DNA of 64,000 nt, from assembly GCF_000429705.1 (NCBI RefSeq), contig NZ_KE386941.1:1972781-2036780 (forward strand). Reading direction: 5' to 3'. The translations under genes were made by a program, and so were the position numbers. The stretch is from Alteribacter aurantiacus DSM 18675. GTDB taxonomy: Bacteria; Bacillota; Bacilli; Bacillales; Salisediminibacteriaceae. Positions 26,426 through 34,628 of this stretch are shown here, piece after piece (within the stretch, counting starts at the first letter, position 1; every line of letters starts with the position of its first letter). The notes beneath the pieces are model-generated. The model saw nothing but the letters and a program-made list of their open reading frames with translations. It made no database searches and was not told the origin of the DNA.

Positions 26426-26504
26426 GTTTAAGGCCTTTCACTCATAAAACCACTAATCATGGAAAAACTAAACGTCTACATCCATGAGTTAGGAGTTTTA
26501 GTCC

Positions 26505-26654
26505 ATGACAACACATGAAAACGAGCCGTTCCAAGAATACAACCCAGCCCCACTATCCGACGAGATGCTCAATGAAGTAAGGGCACTTGAAAATAAACTC
26601 CGTGAGCAAGCGGCAGATGAAGTCATCTTAATTGCTTATTCGCACAAACAGTAA
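26505..26654 (+). CDS. Small acidic protein, 49 residues, unknown
   Basis: ATG at 26505 with AGGAG 9 nt upstream and a strong terminator 6 nt after the stop, which together support a real small gene. The protein starts MTTHENEPFQEYNPAPLSDE and is mostly acidic and polar, with a likely amphipathic helix (EMLNEVRALENKLREQAADE) and no membrane segment. I do not recognise the family. It lies between an unknown membrane-anchored protein gene and tRNA genes. Confidence 0.6.
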   Translation: MTTHENEPFQEYNPAPLSDEMLNEVRALENKLREQAADEVILIAYSHKQ

Positions 26655-26660
26655 GAAACC

Positions 26661-26695
26661 AAAAGCCCGCCGGAGACAATCTCCGACGGGCTTTT
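26661..26695 (+). terminator. Terminator of the 49-residue protein gene
   Basis: AAAAGCCCGcCGGAGA/TCTCCGaCGGGCTTTT, one mismatch, 3-nt loop. The symmetry also gives a T-run on the minus strand, so it can end the tRNA transcript too. Confidence 0.92.
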
Positions 26696-26723
26696 GTATA
26701 TGTATGTTCTTTAGTTGCGTTAA

Positions 26724-26800
<77 letters not shown>

Positions 26801-26802
26801 AA

Positions 26803-26876
26803 TGGAGCGGGTGATGAGAATCGAACTCACATCATCAGCTTGGAAGGCTGAGGTTTTACCACTAAACTACACCCGC
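26803..26876 (-). tRNA. tRNA-Gly (anticodon TCC)
   Basis: Cloverleaf: acceptor GCGGGTG/CACCCGC, D-arm TAGTTTAGTGGTAAAACC, anticodon loop CTTCCAA giving TCC (reads GGA), T-arm GTTCGATTC. Discriminator T and CCA are encoded. It lies 2 bp from tRNA-Arg, upstream of it in the same transcript. Confidence 0.97.
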
Positions 26877-27085
26877 ATCGCTATTGTTATTCAGTCGCTT
26901 TTGTTTGTGGCGACAAATATTAATATAGCTTATGCCGGAAAAAAAGTCAACAAACTTTTTTAATTTAATCTCTTTCTTCGTGATCCTCACATGAGCAAAT
27001 CGTTCACCTTACTGCTTTTAAACTGGAGAGTCAGACCTCCACAATGTCACTTCCGACTTTAGAGGCCTCTCTCCACAACACTTAC

Positions 27086-27598
27086 TTATCGTTGTAATGT
27101 TTTACTTAACTCCGGCACTTCCTGCCCATCAAGTGTCAAATACGTCACGCTCGCCTCTTCTTGGTCAACCTCAAGAATGACATACGTACCTACATTCACT
27201 TCTCCTCTTGGAAGACGAATGCTACCCGGGTTTAAGAAAACCATACCTTCTTCAACAAACGCCTCTGGCACGTGGGAATGTCCGAAACAAACCACGTCTG
27301 CTTCTGTTTCTTCTCCCTTATACTTCAATTGAAGGGAAGACATTTTTACATTTAGCAAGTGACCATGACCGGTGAAAACACGAATGCCCTTCGCTTCATC
27401 AACCCGCTCTTCAGGAAACTTGCCCGTGAAGTCACAATTGCCCCGTACCGTATTTACACCCACGAGCTCAGAAGCTTCGGTCTCCAATTCAGAGTCACCA
27501 CAATGGATGATCATATCCACTTCTTCTCGATGACGATCGATAACTTGCTTTAATTCCTTACGCCAGCCGTGGCTGTCGCTTATGATCATCGCTCTCAT
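27086..27598 (-). CDS. ysnB: YfcE/MJ0936-type metallophosphoesterase (YsnB)
   Basis: Calcineurin-like phosphoesterase of 170 residues. Metal-binding motifs are DSHG (start), HCGDSE, GNCD and GHSH with a C-terminal NPGS motif. The start at 27598 (MRAMIISDSHG) has AGGAGGT upstream. It is last in the gerM-rph-rdgB-ysnB order shared with B. subtilis. The natural substrate is unknown; homologues hydrolyse phosphodiesters in vitro. Confidence 0.93.
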   Translation of the reverse strand: MRAMIISDSHGWRKELKQVIDRHREEVDMIIHCGDSELETEASELVGVNTVRGNCDFTGKFPEERVDEAKGIRVFTGHGHLLNVKMSSLQLKYKGEETEADVVCFGHSHVPEAFVEEGMVFLNPGSIRLPRGEVNVGTYVILEVDQEEASVTYLTLDGQEVPELSKTLQR

Positions 27599-27617
27599 AA
27601 CAGACCTCCTGTTCACC

Positions 27618-28220
27618 TTAACTGAGTAAAGAATCCCATTCAGAAGCCAACTTTTTTAAAGCATTGGCCCTGTGACTGATTTCGTTCTTTTCATCTCGGC
27701 TCAATTCAGCCATCATTTTCCCGAGTTTAGGTACATAAAAAAGAGGGTCGTATCCAAAACCATTCTCACCTTGAAGTTCCATTGCAATTTGACCTTCGCA
27801 AGTGCCTCTCACAACATGACATTGGTTTCCTGGCAAGTAAACGGCTAGCGCACATACAAATCGCGCTGTGCGCTCCTCTTCTGGAACACTCTCTAGCTCA
27901 GCCAGCAACTTCTGATTATTCGCTTCATCGTTCTTTTCACTTCCCGCATAACGAGCAGAATAAACGCCTGGTGCACCGTCTAACGCATCCACTTCAAGGC
28001 CGCTGTCATCAGCAATAACCGGAATTCCTAATGATTTCCCGATTGCCTCCGCTTTTTTGATCGCGTTGTCTTCGAATGTCACACCATCTTCAACAACGTC
28101 ATCAGGCTCTTCCACGTCTAATAAAGACGTTACTTGAATCCCTTTTTTGGCAAAAAAAGCGTCAAATTCTCTTACTTTACCAGCGTTTTGTGTGGCGATG
28201 AGTACTTTTTTCACACTCAT
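27618..28220 (-). CDS. rdgB: dITP/XTP pyrophosphatase (HAM1/RdgB family, YsnA)
   Basis: House-cleaning enzyme of 200 residues that hydrolyses non-canonical purine triphosphates (dITP, XTP) to monophosphates. Motifs: LIATQNAGKVREF at the N-terminus, VIADDSGLEVDALDGAPGVY, and the late FGYDPLFYVP and SHRANAL. The ATG overlaps the rph stop by 4 nt, implying coupling. Confidence 0.96.
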   Translation of the reverse strand: MSVKKVLIATQNAGKVREFDAFFAKKGIQVTSLLDVEEPDDVVEDGVTFEDNAIKKAEAIGKSLGIPVIADDSGLEVDALDGAPGVYSARYAGSEKNDEANNQKLLAELESVPEEERTARFVCALAVYLPGNQCHVVRGTCEGQIAMELQGENGFGYDPLFYVPKLGKMMAELSRDEKNEISHRANALKKLASEWDSLLS

Positions 28221-28972
28221 TCTTCGTCACCTTTTTGTGCTAGGTGTCCTGCCGTCTCTCCAAGCGTTTGTTTTTGGATGTCAAAGAGTTCTCCAATTCC
28301 TTTTTCCGCTAAATCGAGCATGTCATTTAGTTGTGCTCTTGAAAAGGTCGCCTCTTCACCTGTTCCTTGAAGCTCTACGAATTCGTTGTTTCCAGTCATG
28401 ATCACGTTCATATCTACGTCTGCTTTTGAATCCTCAGCGTAGTTCAAATCCAAAATGGCCCCTTCTTCTGTGTCCATCCCTACAGAAACGGCTGCTAAAT
28501 AATCGGTAACGGGAAACGTTTTAAACATTTTTTCGTCCATGCCTTTTTGAAAAGCCAAGCACATGGCTACGAAAGCGCCGGTTACAGATGCCGTGCGGGT
28601 ACCACCGTCGGCTTGAATCACATCACAGTCAACCCATACTGTTTTTTCACCCATCGCCTCAAGGTCGACAACAGAACGTAACGCACGACCAATCAAACGC
28701 TGAATCTCCATCGTCCGTCCAGTGAGTTTCCCCTTGGCTGACTCTCGGATGTTTCTCGTCTCAGTCGCTCTTGGCAACATAGAGTATTCAGCCGTAACCC
28801 AACCTTTGCCTTGCCCTCTCATAAAGGGAGGGACTCTGTCTTCAATACTTGCTGAACAGATGACTTTCGTATCGCCAAAAGAAATCAAAACTGACCCTTC
28901 CGGATGTTTAATATAATTTGCTTCTAGTTGTACCTCACGCAATTCATCGTTCTTTCGTCCGTCAATACGCAT
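28217..28972 (-). CDS. rph: Ribonuclease PH
   Basis: Phosphorolytic 3'-to-5' exoribonuclease that trims tRNA 3' ends, 251 residues. I use the ATG at 28972 (MRIDGRKNDELREV) because AAGGAG lies upstream and this is the usual start; 29 further in-frame codons upstream are open but have no support. Motifs: GDTKVICSASIE, ATETRNIRESAKGKLTGRT in the phosphate/RNA-binding region split over about 20 residues, and DVIQADGGTRTASVTG. Confidence 0.96.
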   Translation of the reverse strand: MRIDGRKNDELREVQLEANYIKHPEGSVLISFGDTKVICSASIEDRVPPFMRGQGKGWVTAEYSMLPRATETRNIRESAKGKLTGRTMEIQRLIGRALRSVVDLEAMGEKTVWVDCDVIQADGGTRTASVTGAFVAMCLAFQKGMDEKMFKTFPVTDYLAAVSVGMDTEEGAILDLNYAEDSKADVDMNVIMTGNNEFVELQGTGEEATFSRAQLNDMLDLAEKGIGELFDIQKQTLGETAGHLAQKGDEE

Positions 28973-29066
28973 GAAAACACTCCTTAAATTGTAGTTGCTA
29001 TGTATGTCTTTTACATGACTGTTTTCTTCATTTAGGTCCATCTTTAAAAAGCTAAACATAAGAAAA

Positions 29067-29087
29067 GAGGTGGCGATTAGCCACCTC
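29067..29087 (-). terminator. Terminator between gerM and rph
   Basis: GAGGTGGC/GCCACCTC with a 5-nt loop, followed on the minus strand by TTTTCTT. It separates gerM from rph, so rph likely has its own promoter or is reached by readthrough. Confidence 0.8.
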
Positions 29088-29131
29088 CTTATGATAATCG
29101 TTTCTTAATTCAAATTCAAATGCTCATCAAC

Positions 29132-30340
29132 TTAATATTTTCCGGTGTTGACTGTTTCAGGTCGAGTAACAGGGGCCGTTAGCATGTCACCTGTGCTCAC
29201 CATTAATTCGTCGTTATCGTTCACTTCAATTGCTACTTGCTCTACATCCTCTTGCTCAGTCAGAGACAACACAAGCATGTTTACAACGTGCTCGGAAACA
29301 GCTGTACCTTCAAGTTGAGAAAGGACACCTTCGTTAAAGTTCAGTGTCACTGTGCCATTTCTTACTCTCGGCTTCTCAACAAGCTCGGCTTCCGATCTAA
29401 AGTCGGTCAAAAGGGATGTAAGCATATCCGGTCCTTTTAACAGTTCATCAACAACTGCCGTATGAGTATCAACCGACGCTGGTACTCGACGAGTAACAGG
29501 GACATAGTAGGTTTGCTCTTCATTTTGCGACAAGAAGTAGACTGTCACAGCTTTTGTATTGGAGAGGTCACTTACAGATCCCGTTTCTAGGTTAATGCCA
29601 TGTGCACGGCTATATCCTTCCGCAATTGGCGTGCCATTCTGAGGCATCACTTGCTGATCTTCACCGTTTATTTTAATTTGAACGCGCTCTACATCTTCAA
29701 ACTGAGTGGCCGTCCAAGTAACCGACTGCAGGATTCTTAGTTCATCTTCCGGACGATAATCCGTAAAGTCTACTGAGAAATCTACAACCGCGGTTCCATC
29801 TCTTGTTACTTCCGCATCAAGCACTTCCGTTCCAGCTGGAAGTACAGCTTGGAATCCATTTGGAAGGAGTTCTGTTACAGGACCATCTTTAACTAGGTAC
29901 GAAAGAGATTGCTCTAATTCATCTCCAGATTCAGGTAACGCGAACGTTTGAGGAGTGACCATACCGTTTTTATCCATTAAGTATAGCTCACGCATGGCCG
30001 TTTCACTCATCATTTCTCCGCCTTTTTCCTCCATTTCATCATCGCTGTGCATCTCCTCTTGATCCATGTCATTGTCTTGCATCATACCGCCTTTTTCGTC
30101 GTACTCATCCTCTTCCATTCCTTCTTCCATATCCATCTCTTCGTTAGCCTCTACGACCTCCGAGCTTTCTTCTAATGCATCAAGCATACCTTCCAAGCCG
30201 AGACCCTCTTCATCGTCCACATATTGTGGTGGGTCCACTTCTTCGAATGTTTCTTGAGCCTCATCCTCGGCTCCGCAAGCAGCCACTACGACTGCCGCCA
30301 GCACTAGCATCCACCAAGGTTTTTTTATTAAACGAAGCAT
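29132..30340 (-). CDS. gerM: GerM spore germination/sporulation lipoprotein
   Basis: Lipoprotein of 402 residues, with a signal peptide and lipobox ending at Cys22 (VVAACG). Two GerM domains (Sporulation/spore germination fold) follow at about 135-245 and 265-380, each with the strand pattern ending in VDFS/LNFN. In B. subtilis GerM is made in the mother cell and is needed for engulfment-stage localisation and germination. Between signal peptide and first domain is an extremely acidic, Met-rich stretch (about residues 68-112). Gene order gerM-rph is conserved. No sigma-E promoter was convincingly found. Confidence 0.93.
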   Translation of the reverse strand: MLRLIKKPWWMLVLAAVVVAACGAEDEAQETFEEVDPPQYVDDEEGLGLEGMLDALEESSEVVEANEEMDMEEGMEEDEYDEKGGMMQDNDMDQEEMHSDDEMEEKGGEMMSETAMRELYLMDKNGMVTPQTFALPESGDELEQSLSYLVKDGPVTELLPNGFQAVLPAGTEVLDAEVTRDGTAVVDFSVDFTDYRPEDELRILQSVTWTATQFEDVERVQIKINGEDQQVMPQNGTPIAEGYSRAHGINLETGSVSDLSNTKAVTVYFLSQNEEQTYYVPVTRRVPASVDTHTAVVDELLKGPDMLTSLLTDFRSEAELVEKPRVRNGTVTLNFNEGVLSQLEGTAVSEHVVNMLVLSLTEQEDVEQVAIEVNDNDELMVSTGDMLTAPVTRPETVNTGKY

Positions 30341-30631
30341 ACTTTCCCCTCCTCAGGCAGTTTGTACTACCATATATACGAGCCTTCCTTTTTTTTAGAC
30401 CAACTTGTTTCATTCGGAAAAAAAGGATGGATGCTCTACGAAGGAATATAGACTCAACGAACAAAACACTCTTCGTCCTCTGCAAACCTAAGCTATGAGA
30501 TATCGAGGTTACGGGCTCTTCTGCTTCAATTTTTCTTGTATAAAAGCAACAGTCCTTCGAAAAACAGCGTTTTAGAACTAGGCACTAAAATGCACAAATT
30601 GAAGACGGTACACACTTCCCATTACACAAAT

Positions 30632-30665
30632 AAAAACCCCGCAACCAATAGGTTTACGAGGTTTT
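30632..30665 (-). terminator. racE terminator
   Basis: AAAACCtCG/CGgGGTTTT arms with a 15-nt loop, followed on the minus strand by a T-rich tail; begins 3 nt after the racE stop. Confidence 0.75.
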
Positions 30666-30667
30666 GA

Positions 30668-31483
30668 TTAGTTCACTGTCTTGCTCTCGGCAAGAGTGAT
30701 ATGGTGAACATCATTTACTTTTATACTAAGCCAATCGTTTGCAATTTCTTTAAACGTAGCCCCGGGACCTGTTGAAAAGAAATGGTGCTCAGGCTTTCGG
30801 TTTCCTGTATACAACAATTCATTGTGATAAAGAAGGCCACTTACTTCCCGAGCTGTCTCGTCACCGGAACAAATCACTTGAATACGCTCACCCACTACTT
30901 TGTTAATCACACCTTCTAACAAAGGATAATGCGTACAACCTAAGATGAGACTATCAATCCCCGTTTCGACAATCGGTTCAAGAGTTTCTGAAACAACACG
31001 CTCAGCCTCTTCACCGTGAATAACCCCTTTTTCAACCAAGGGCACAAACCGAGGACAAGGAAGGCTTTCCACTTTCACCTTGTCATTGATACTCATTAAC
31101 GTTTTTTCGTATGCACCACTGAGGATCGTACCAACCGTACCAACGACTCCTACGTGATCATTTTCGGTAACTTTGAGTGCTGCAATGGCTCCTGGATGAA
31201 TAACACCAATCACCGGAATGGAGAGGACCTTTTTCGCCTCCTCCAACACGACAGCGGTAGCGGTATTACATGCAATAACAAGAAGTTTAATATCATTTTG
31301 AAGTAAGTAATCAATCATCTCCCACGTATACTGGCGCACTTCTTCCACCGGTCGTGGTCCATACGGGCAGCGGGCTGTATCACCAATATAGATGATCTCT
31401 TCTTTCGGCAGCTGGCGGATCATCTCCGAGACAACTGTAAGGCCCCCTACTCCGGAATCGATTACTCCAATAGGTTTATCCAA
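30668..31483 (-). CDS. racE: Glutamate racemase
   Basis: Interconverts L- and D-glutamate for peptidoglycan synthesis, 271 residues, cofactor-independent. The N-terminus has PIGVIDSGVGGLTV; the two catalytic cysteines are in VIACNTATAVVLEE and LILGCTHYPLL. Position between ysmB and gerM matches racE of B. subtilis. A structured element lies in the 170-bp gap upstream. Confidence 0.96.
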   Translation of the reverse strand: MDKPIGVIDSGVGGLTVVSEMIRQLPKEEIIYIGDTARCPYGPRPVEEVRQYTWEMIDYLLQNDIKLLVIACNTATAVVLEEAKKVLSIPVIGVIHPGAIAALKVTENDHVGVVGTVGTILSGAYEKTLMSINDKVKVESLPCPRFVPLVEKGVIHGEEAERVVSETLEPIVETGIDSLILGCTHYPLLEGVINKVVGERIQVICSGDETAREVSGLLYHNELLYTGNRKPEHHFFSTGPGATFKEIANDWLSIKVNDVHHITLAESKTVN

Positions 31484-31550
31484 CGTACTTTTTCCTTCTT
31501 TCTTCGTTAAATAACTAGATTAACTTTTTATTGAGATTGAGACAGACGTG

Positions 31551-31621
31551 TGATTGGAAATCCGAACGCAGGTGCGGTGCAAATCAACCGCTCTGTTAGC
31601 GAACAGTTTGGACTTCAATCA
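31551..31621. other. Three-way-junction palindromic element
   Basis: Outer pairs TGATTG/CAATCA and TCCGAAC/GTTTGGA (31561-31567 with 31606-31612) enclose two arms, GCGGT/ACCGC (31574, 31587) and CTGTT/AACAG (31593, 31602). Beyond it lie GAGACA-like and TGTCCC blocks that could pair further. It does not have tRNA features. It may be a small interspersed repeat or a leader structure of racE. Confidence 0.6.
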
Positions 31622-31653
31622 AACCACTTCACTTATGTCCCACTATCATTAGC

Positions 31654-32121
31654 TTAAAACGACTTCCACGTTTTCGCATCTTTTTTCATTTCATCGAATA
31701 AATAGCTCAAGCTTCGATCTAAAAAGTCGACGTCTTCCGGTGAAAAATCGTCTAAAATTCCTTGCAAATACGCCTGTCTGCGGTTAATTACTTCTTTAAT
31801 AATGGTAGCGCCTTTATCAAGAAGATGAATACGAACCACACGGCGATCATTTGTATCTTTCACTCGTTCGACGAGTTCATTCTTTTCCATACGATCCACA
31901 AGGTCCGTCGTTGTGCTGCATGCAAGGTACATCTTGGATGACAATTCCCCGATAGTCATATCACCATATTCATGCAACCATTGAAGTGCAACAAACTGCG
32001 GAGGGGTTATCGGAAATTCATTGAGAATTTCTCTCCCTTTTTGTTTTACAATGTCCGCGATCATTCGCAATGATTTTTCAATATCAGCAACTTGCTGTTT
32101 CTTAATCGTTTGTTCTGCCAT
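31654..32121 (-). CDS. MarR-family transcriptional regulator (YsmB)
   Basis: Winged-helix regulator of 155 residues. The DNA-binding domain spans LHEYGDMTIGELSSKMYLAC, recognition helix STTTDLVDRMEKNELVERV and wing DTNDRRVVRIHL. It lies upstream of racE as ysmB does in B. subtilis. Target and ligand are unknown; its closeness to sporulation genes is conserved but not explained. Confidence 0.92.
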   Translation of the reverse strand: MAEQTIKKQQVADIEKSLRMIADIVKQKGREILNEFPITPPQFVALQWLHEYGDMTIGELSSKMYLACSTTTDLVDRMEKNELVERVKDTNDRRVVRIHLLDKGATIIKEVINRRQAYLQGILDDFSPEDVDFLDRSLSYLFDEMKKDAKTWKSF

Positions 32122-32405
32122 TGTATCCCCCTCCTATAGACCTTTTCGTAGGTCAATGCTAAATTATGTACTCTCACTCTTCATTCTTTGTACCCATACA
32201 CTTGTATTACTACCATTTTCTTAGTTTTTCTCCCTCTTTTCAAGTGTTTCTCTCGAAAAGTCGCAGAAAGTTTTATTTATCAAGTAAAAAGTAGGAAGAT
32301 AAAACAATAAAAGTTGTTTTACAAAAGGTCGGATTCTACACTTACGCGATAGTTTTTTTATTAAAGAAGTGCAACGATTGATTGCGAATCTTTGGGACTT
32401 CGGAT

Positions 32406-32525
32406 GATCCACTTATTTTTCTTTTGATCCACTTATCTCAAGTTTGATCCACTTATTTTTCTTTTGATTCATTTATCTTCCATTCAATCCACTTATCTTC
32501 CGTTTACTCCAGTTAGCACTTCTCC
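32406..32525. repeat. Degenerate tandem repeat, 6 units of exactly 20 bp
   Basis: Units start at 32406, 32426, 32446, 32466, 32486 and 32506. Units 1 and 3 are identical (GATCCACTTATTTTTCTTTT); the others vary, the sixth strongly. Consensus GATCCACTTATCTTNCNTTT. It lies between the ysmB upstream region and the ptsI terminator. A plus-strand open frame running through it only reflects the repeat. Confidence 0.85.
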
Positions 32526-32576
32526 AACAAAAATCCCATTCTCTCCCCCCACCACAAAAGCACTTCAAATGAATAG

Positions 32577-32609
32577 AAAGAACCTCCGCAATCAAGGCGG
32601 AGGTTCTTT
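32577..32609 (-). terminator. Terminator of the pts operon
   Basis: Perfect 13-bp stem AAAGAACCTCCGC/GCGGAGGTTCTTT, 7-nt loop, starting 10 nt after the ptsI stop. T-rich on both sides. Confidence 0.9.
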
Positions 32610-32618
32610 CCAACAGTT

Positions 32619-34337
32619 CTATTTAAAGAATGTCTTTTCAACAAATGACTTAACGTCTTCAGCCGTTTCCATAGCCAACGCTTTCTCAGCTACTTCTTCC
32701 GCTTCTTTCTTCGTCATTTTTGAGATTTGACTACGTGCTGGTAATACGGATGTTGCACTCATACTGAACTCATCGAGTCCGAGTCCAAGAAGAAGAGGGA
32801 TTGCCACTTCATCTCCAGCCATTTCACCGCACATGCCAGCCCATTTTCCTTCTTTATGAGCAGCATCGATAACCATTTTAACCAAGCGAAGAATCGCCGG
32901 GTTGTATGGTTGATACAAGTAAGACACCTGTTCATTCATTCGGTCTGCCGCCATTGTATACTGAATCAAGTCGTTCGTTCCGATACTGAAGAAGTCTACT
33001 TCTTTCGCAAACGTATCGGCCATAACGGCTGTAGATGGAATTTCTACCATGATTCCAATCTCAATCCCATCACTTACGTCTGTTCCCTCGCTTACCAACT
33101 TCTCTTTTTCTTCAAGAAGGATCGCTTTTGCTTGACGGAACTCGTCAAGAGTGGCAATCATCGGGAACATGATTTTCAAGTTACCGAATGCACTTGCACG
33201 TAAAAGGGCACGAAGCTGCGTACGGAACATATCATCTTTTTCAAGACAAAGACGGATCGCACGGAACCCAAGGAATGGGTTCATTTCTTTTGGCAGATCA
33301 AGGTATGGAAGCTCCTTGTCTCCACCAATGTCGAGAGTACGGATGACGACAGGCTTGCCGTCCATATCTTCAACGACTTTTTTGTATGCTTCGTACTGCT
33401 CTTCTTCAGTAGGTAGTTCGTCACGGCCCATATATAGGAATTCGGTTCTATAAAGACCAATTCCCTCTGCACCATTGTTGATTACACCTTCAAGGTCGTT
33501 AGGTGTCCCAATGTTAGCTGCAAGCTCTACATGGTGCCCATCTTTTGATTCAGTTGGGTCATTAACAAGCTTGGCCCATTCTTTTTTCTTTTCAGCGAAA
33601 TCTCCTTGCTTCTTTTTATACTCGGCTACTTCGTCATCGGTAGGGTCAACGATAACAGTCCCATCGATTCCATCAACAATAACCATCGTATCGAAGTCAG
33701 CAGAAGAAGTGATCTCTTTCGTGCCTACTACTGCAGGGATTTCCATGGAGCGAGCCATGATCGCAGAGTGGGACGTTCGACCACCGATATCCGTTGCGAA
33801 ACCTTTAACAAACTCGCCGTTAAGCTGAGCAGTATCAGAAGGCGTCAGGTCATCAGCGATCACGACAACCTCTTCATCGATTTCAGCAAGGGATACAAGC
33901 TTTTTCCCAAGAACGTGAGCAAGGACACGCTTGGAAACGTCTCGGATATCCGCTGCGCGTTCCTTCATGTATTCGTTGTCCATGTTTTCAAACATGGAAA
34001 CAAACATGTCGGATACTTCTTTTACAGCGAAGCCTGCATTTACGTTTTCATTATTTACCTTCCCGCGAATCGCATCAACAAATTCAGGGTCGGATAAAAC
34101 AAGAAGGTGTGCAGAGAAAATCTCCGCGTGCTCTTCACCAAGGTCATTTAACGTCTTTTCTTTAATCTTTTCGAGTTCCCCTTTGGCTTTCTCCAAAGCT
34201 TGATCGAACTTTTCTAGTTCATATGAAACATCATCAACCGTTGTTTTTTCAACGGACAGGTCCGGTGTTTCAAGAAGAAAAGCCTTCGCAATGGCGATGC
34301 CGGAAGAAGCTCCGATTCCTGTTAATGTTTTAGACAT
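32619..34337 (-). CDS. ptsI: PTS enzyme I (phosphoenolpyruvate-protein phosphotransferase)
   Basis: Cytosolic enzyme that takes phosphate from PEP and passes it to HPr; 572 residues, normal length. The phosphorylated His is in GGRTSHSAIMARS (about residue 190). The C-terminal PEP-binding TIM barrel contains GIGLYRTEFLYM, GFRAIRLCL and FFSIGTNDLIQYTM with MCGEMAGD. The start overlaps the ptsH stop by one base (TAATG), so the two are translationally coupled. Confidence 0.97.
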   Translation of the reverse strand: MSKTLTGIGASSGIAIAKAFLLETPDLSVEKTTVDDVSYELEKFDQALEKAKGELEKIKEKTLNDLGEEHAEIFSAHLLVLSDPEFVDAIRGKVNNENVNAGFAVKEVSDMFVSMFENMDNEYMKERAADIRDVSKRVLAHVLGKKLVSLAEIDEEVVVIADDLTPSDTAQLNGEFVKGFATDIGGRTSHSAIMARSMEIPAVVGTKEITSSADFDTMVIVDGIDGTVIVDPTDDEVAEYKKKQGDFAEKKKEWAKLVNDPTESKDGHHVELAANIGTPNDLEGVINNGAEGIGLYRTEFLYMGRDELPTEEEQYEAYKKVVEDMDGKPVVIRTLDIGGDKELPYLDLPKEMNPFLGFRAIRLCLEKDDMFRTQLRALLRASAFGNLKIMFPMIATLDEFRQAKAILLEEKEKLVSEGTDVSDGIEIGIMVEIPSTAVMADTFAKEVDFFSIGTNDLIQYTMAADRMNEQVSYLYQPYNPAILRLVKMVIDAAHKEGKWAGMCGEMAGDEVAIPLLLGLGLDEFSMSATSVLPARSQISKMTKKEAEEVAEKALAMETAEDVKSFVEKTFFK

Positions 34338-34600
34338 TACTCAGCAAGTCCTTCTTTCATTACTCCCTCAAGACCAGCAAGCGCTTCATCAGCATCAGGA
34401 CCTTCTGCTTTGATTGTTACTTCAGCGCCTTGTCCAACACCTAGGCTCATTACACCCATGATGGATTTAAGGTTTACGGATTTTCCGTTGTGCTCAAGTG
34501 TTACTTCAGACTCGTACTGACCTGCTTTGTTTACTAGTTGTGTTGCTGGACGAGCGTGGATACCTGTTTCAGCTGTGATTTTAAAATTCTTTTCTGCCAT
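34337..34600 (-). CDS. ptsH: HPr phosphocarrier protein
   Basis: 87-residue phosphocarrier of the sugar PTS. His15 in TGIHARPATQ receives phosphate from enzyme I. Ser46 in NLKSIMGVMSLG is the HPr-kinase site used in CcpA-mediated catabolite repression of Bacillota. Second gene of a ptsG-ptsH-ptsI operon. Shine-Dalgarno AAAGGAG upstream. Confidence 0.98.
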   Translation of the reverse strand: MAEKNFKITAETGIHARPATQLVNKAGQYESEVTLEHNGKSVNLKSIMGVMSLGVGQGAEVTIKAEGPDADEALAGLEGVMKEGLAE

Positions 34601-34628
34601 GAGAAAACACTCCTTTAAAGTTTAAGTA

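Noticed and set aside
28973..29059. Upstream extension of rph by 29 codons
   Set aside because: The family start and ribosome site are at 28972, and the extension reaches close to the gerM terminator.
31551..31621. tRNA-like gene
   Set aside because: Only two inner arms, no T-loop GTTCGA, no anticodon arm of proper size.
32464..32730. 88-codon plus-strand open frame
   Set aside because: Made of the 20-bp repeats and then antisense to ptsI.
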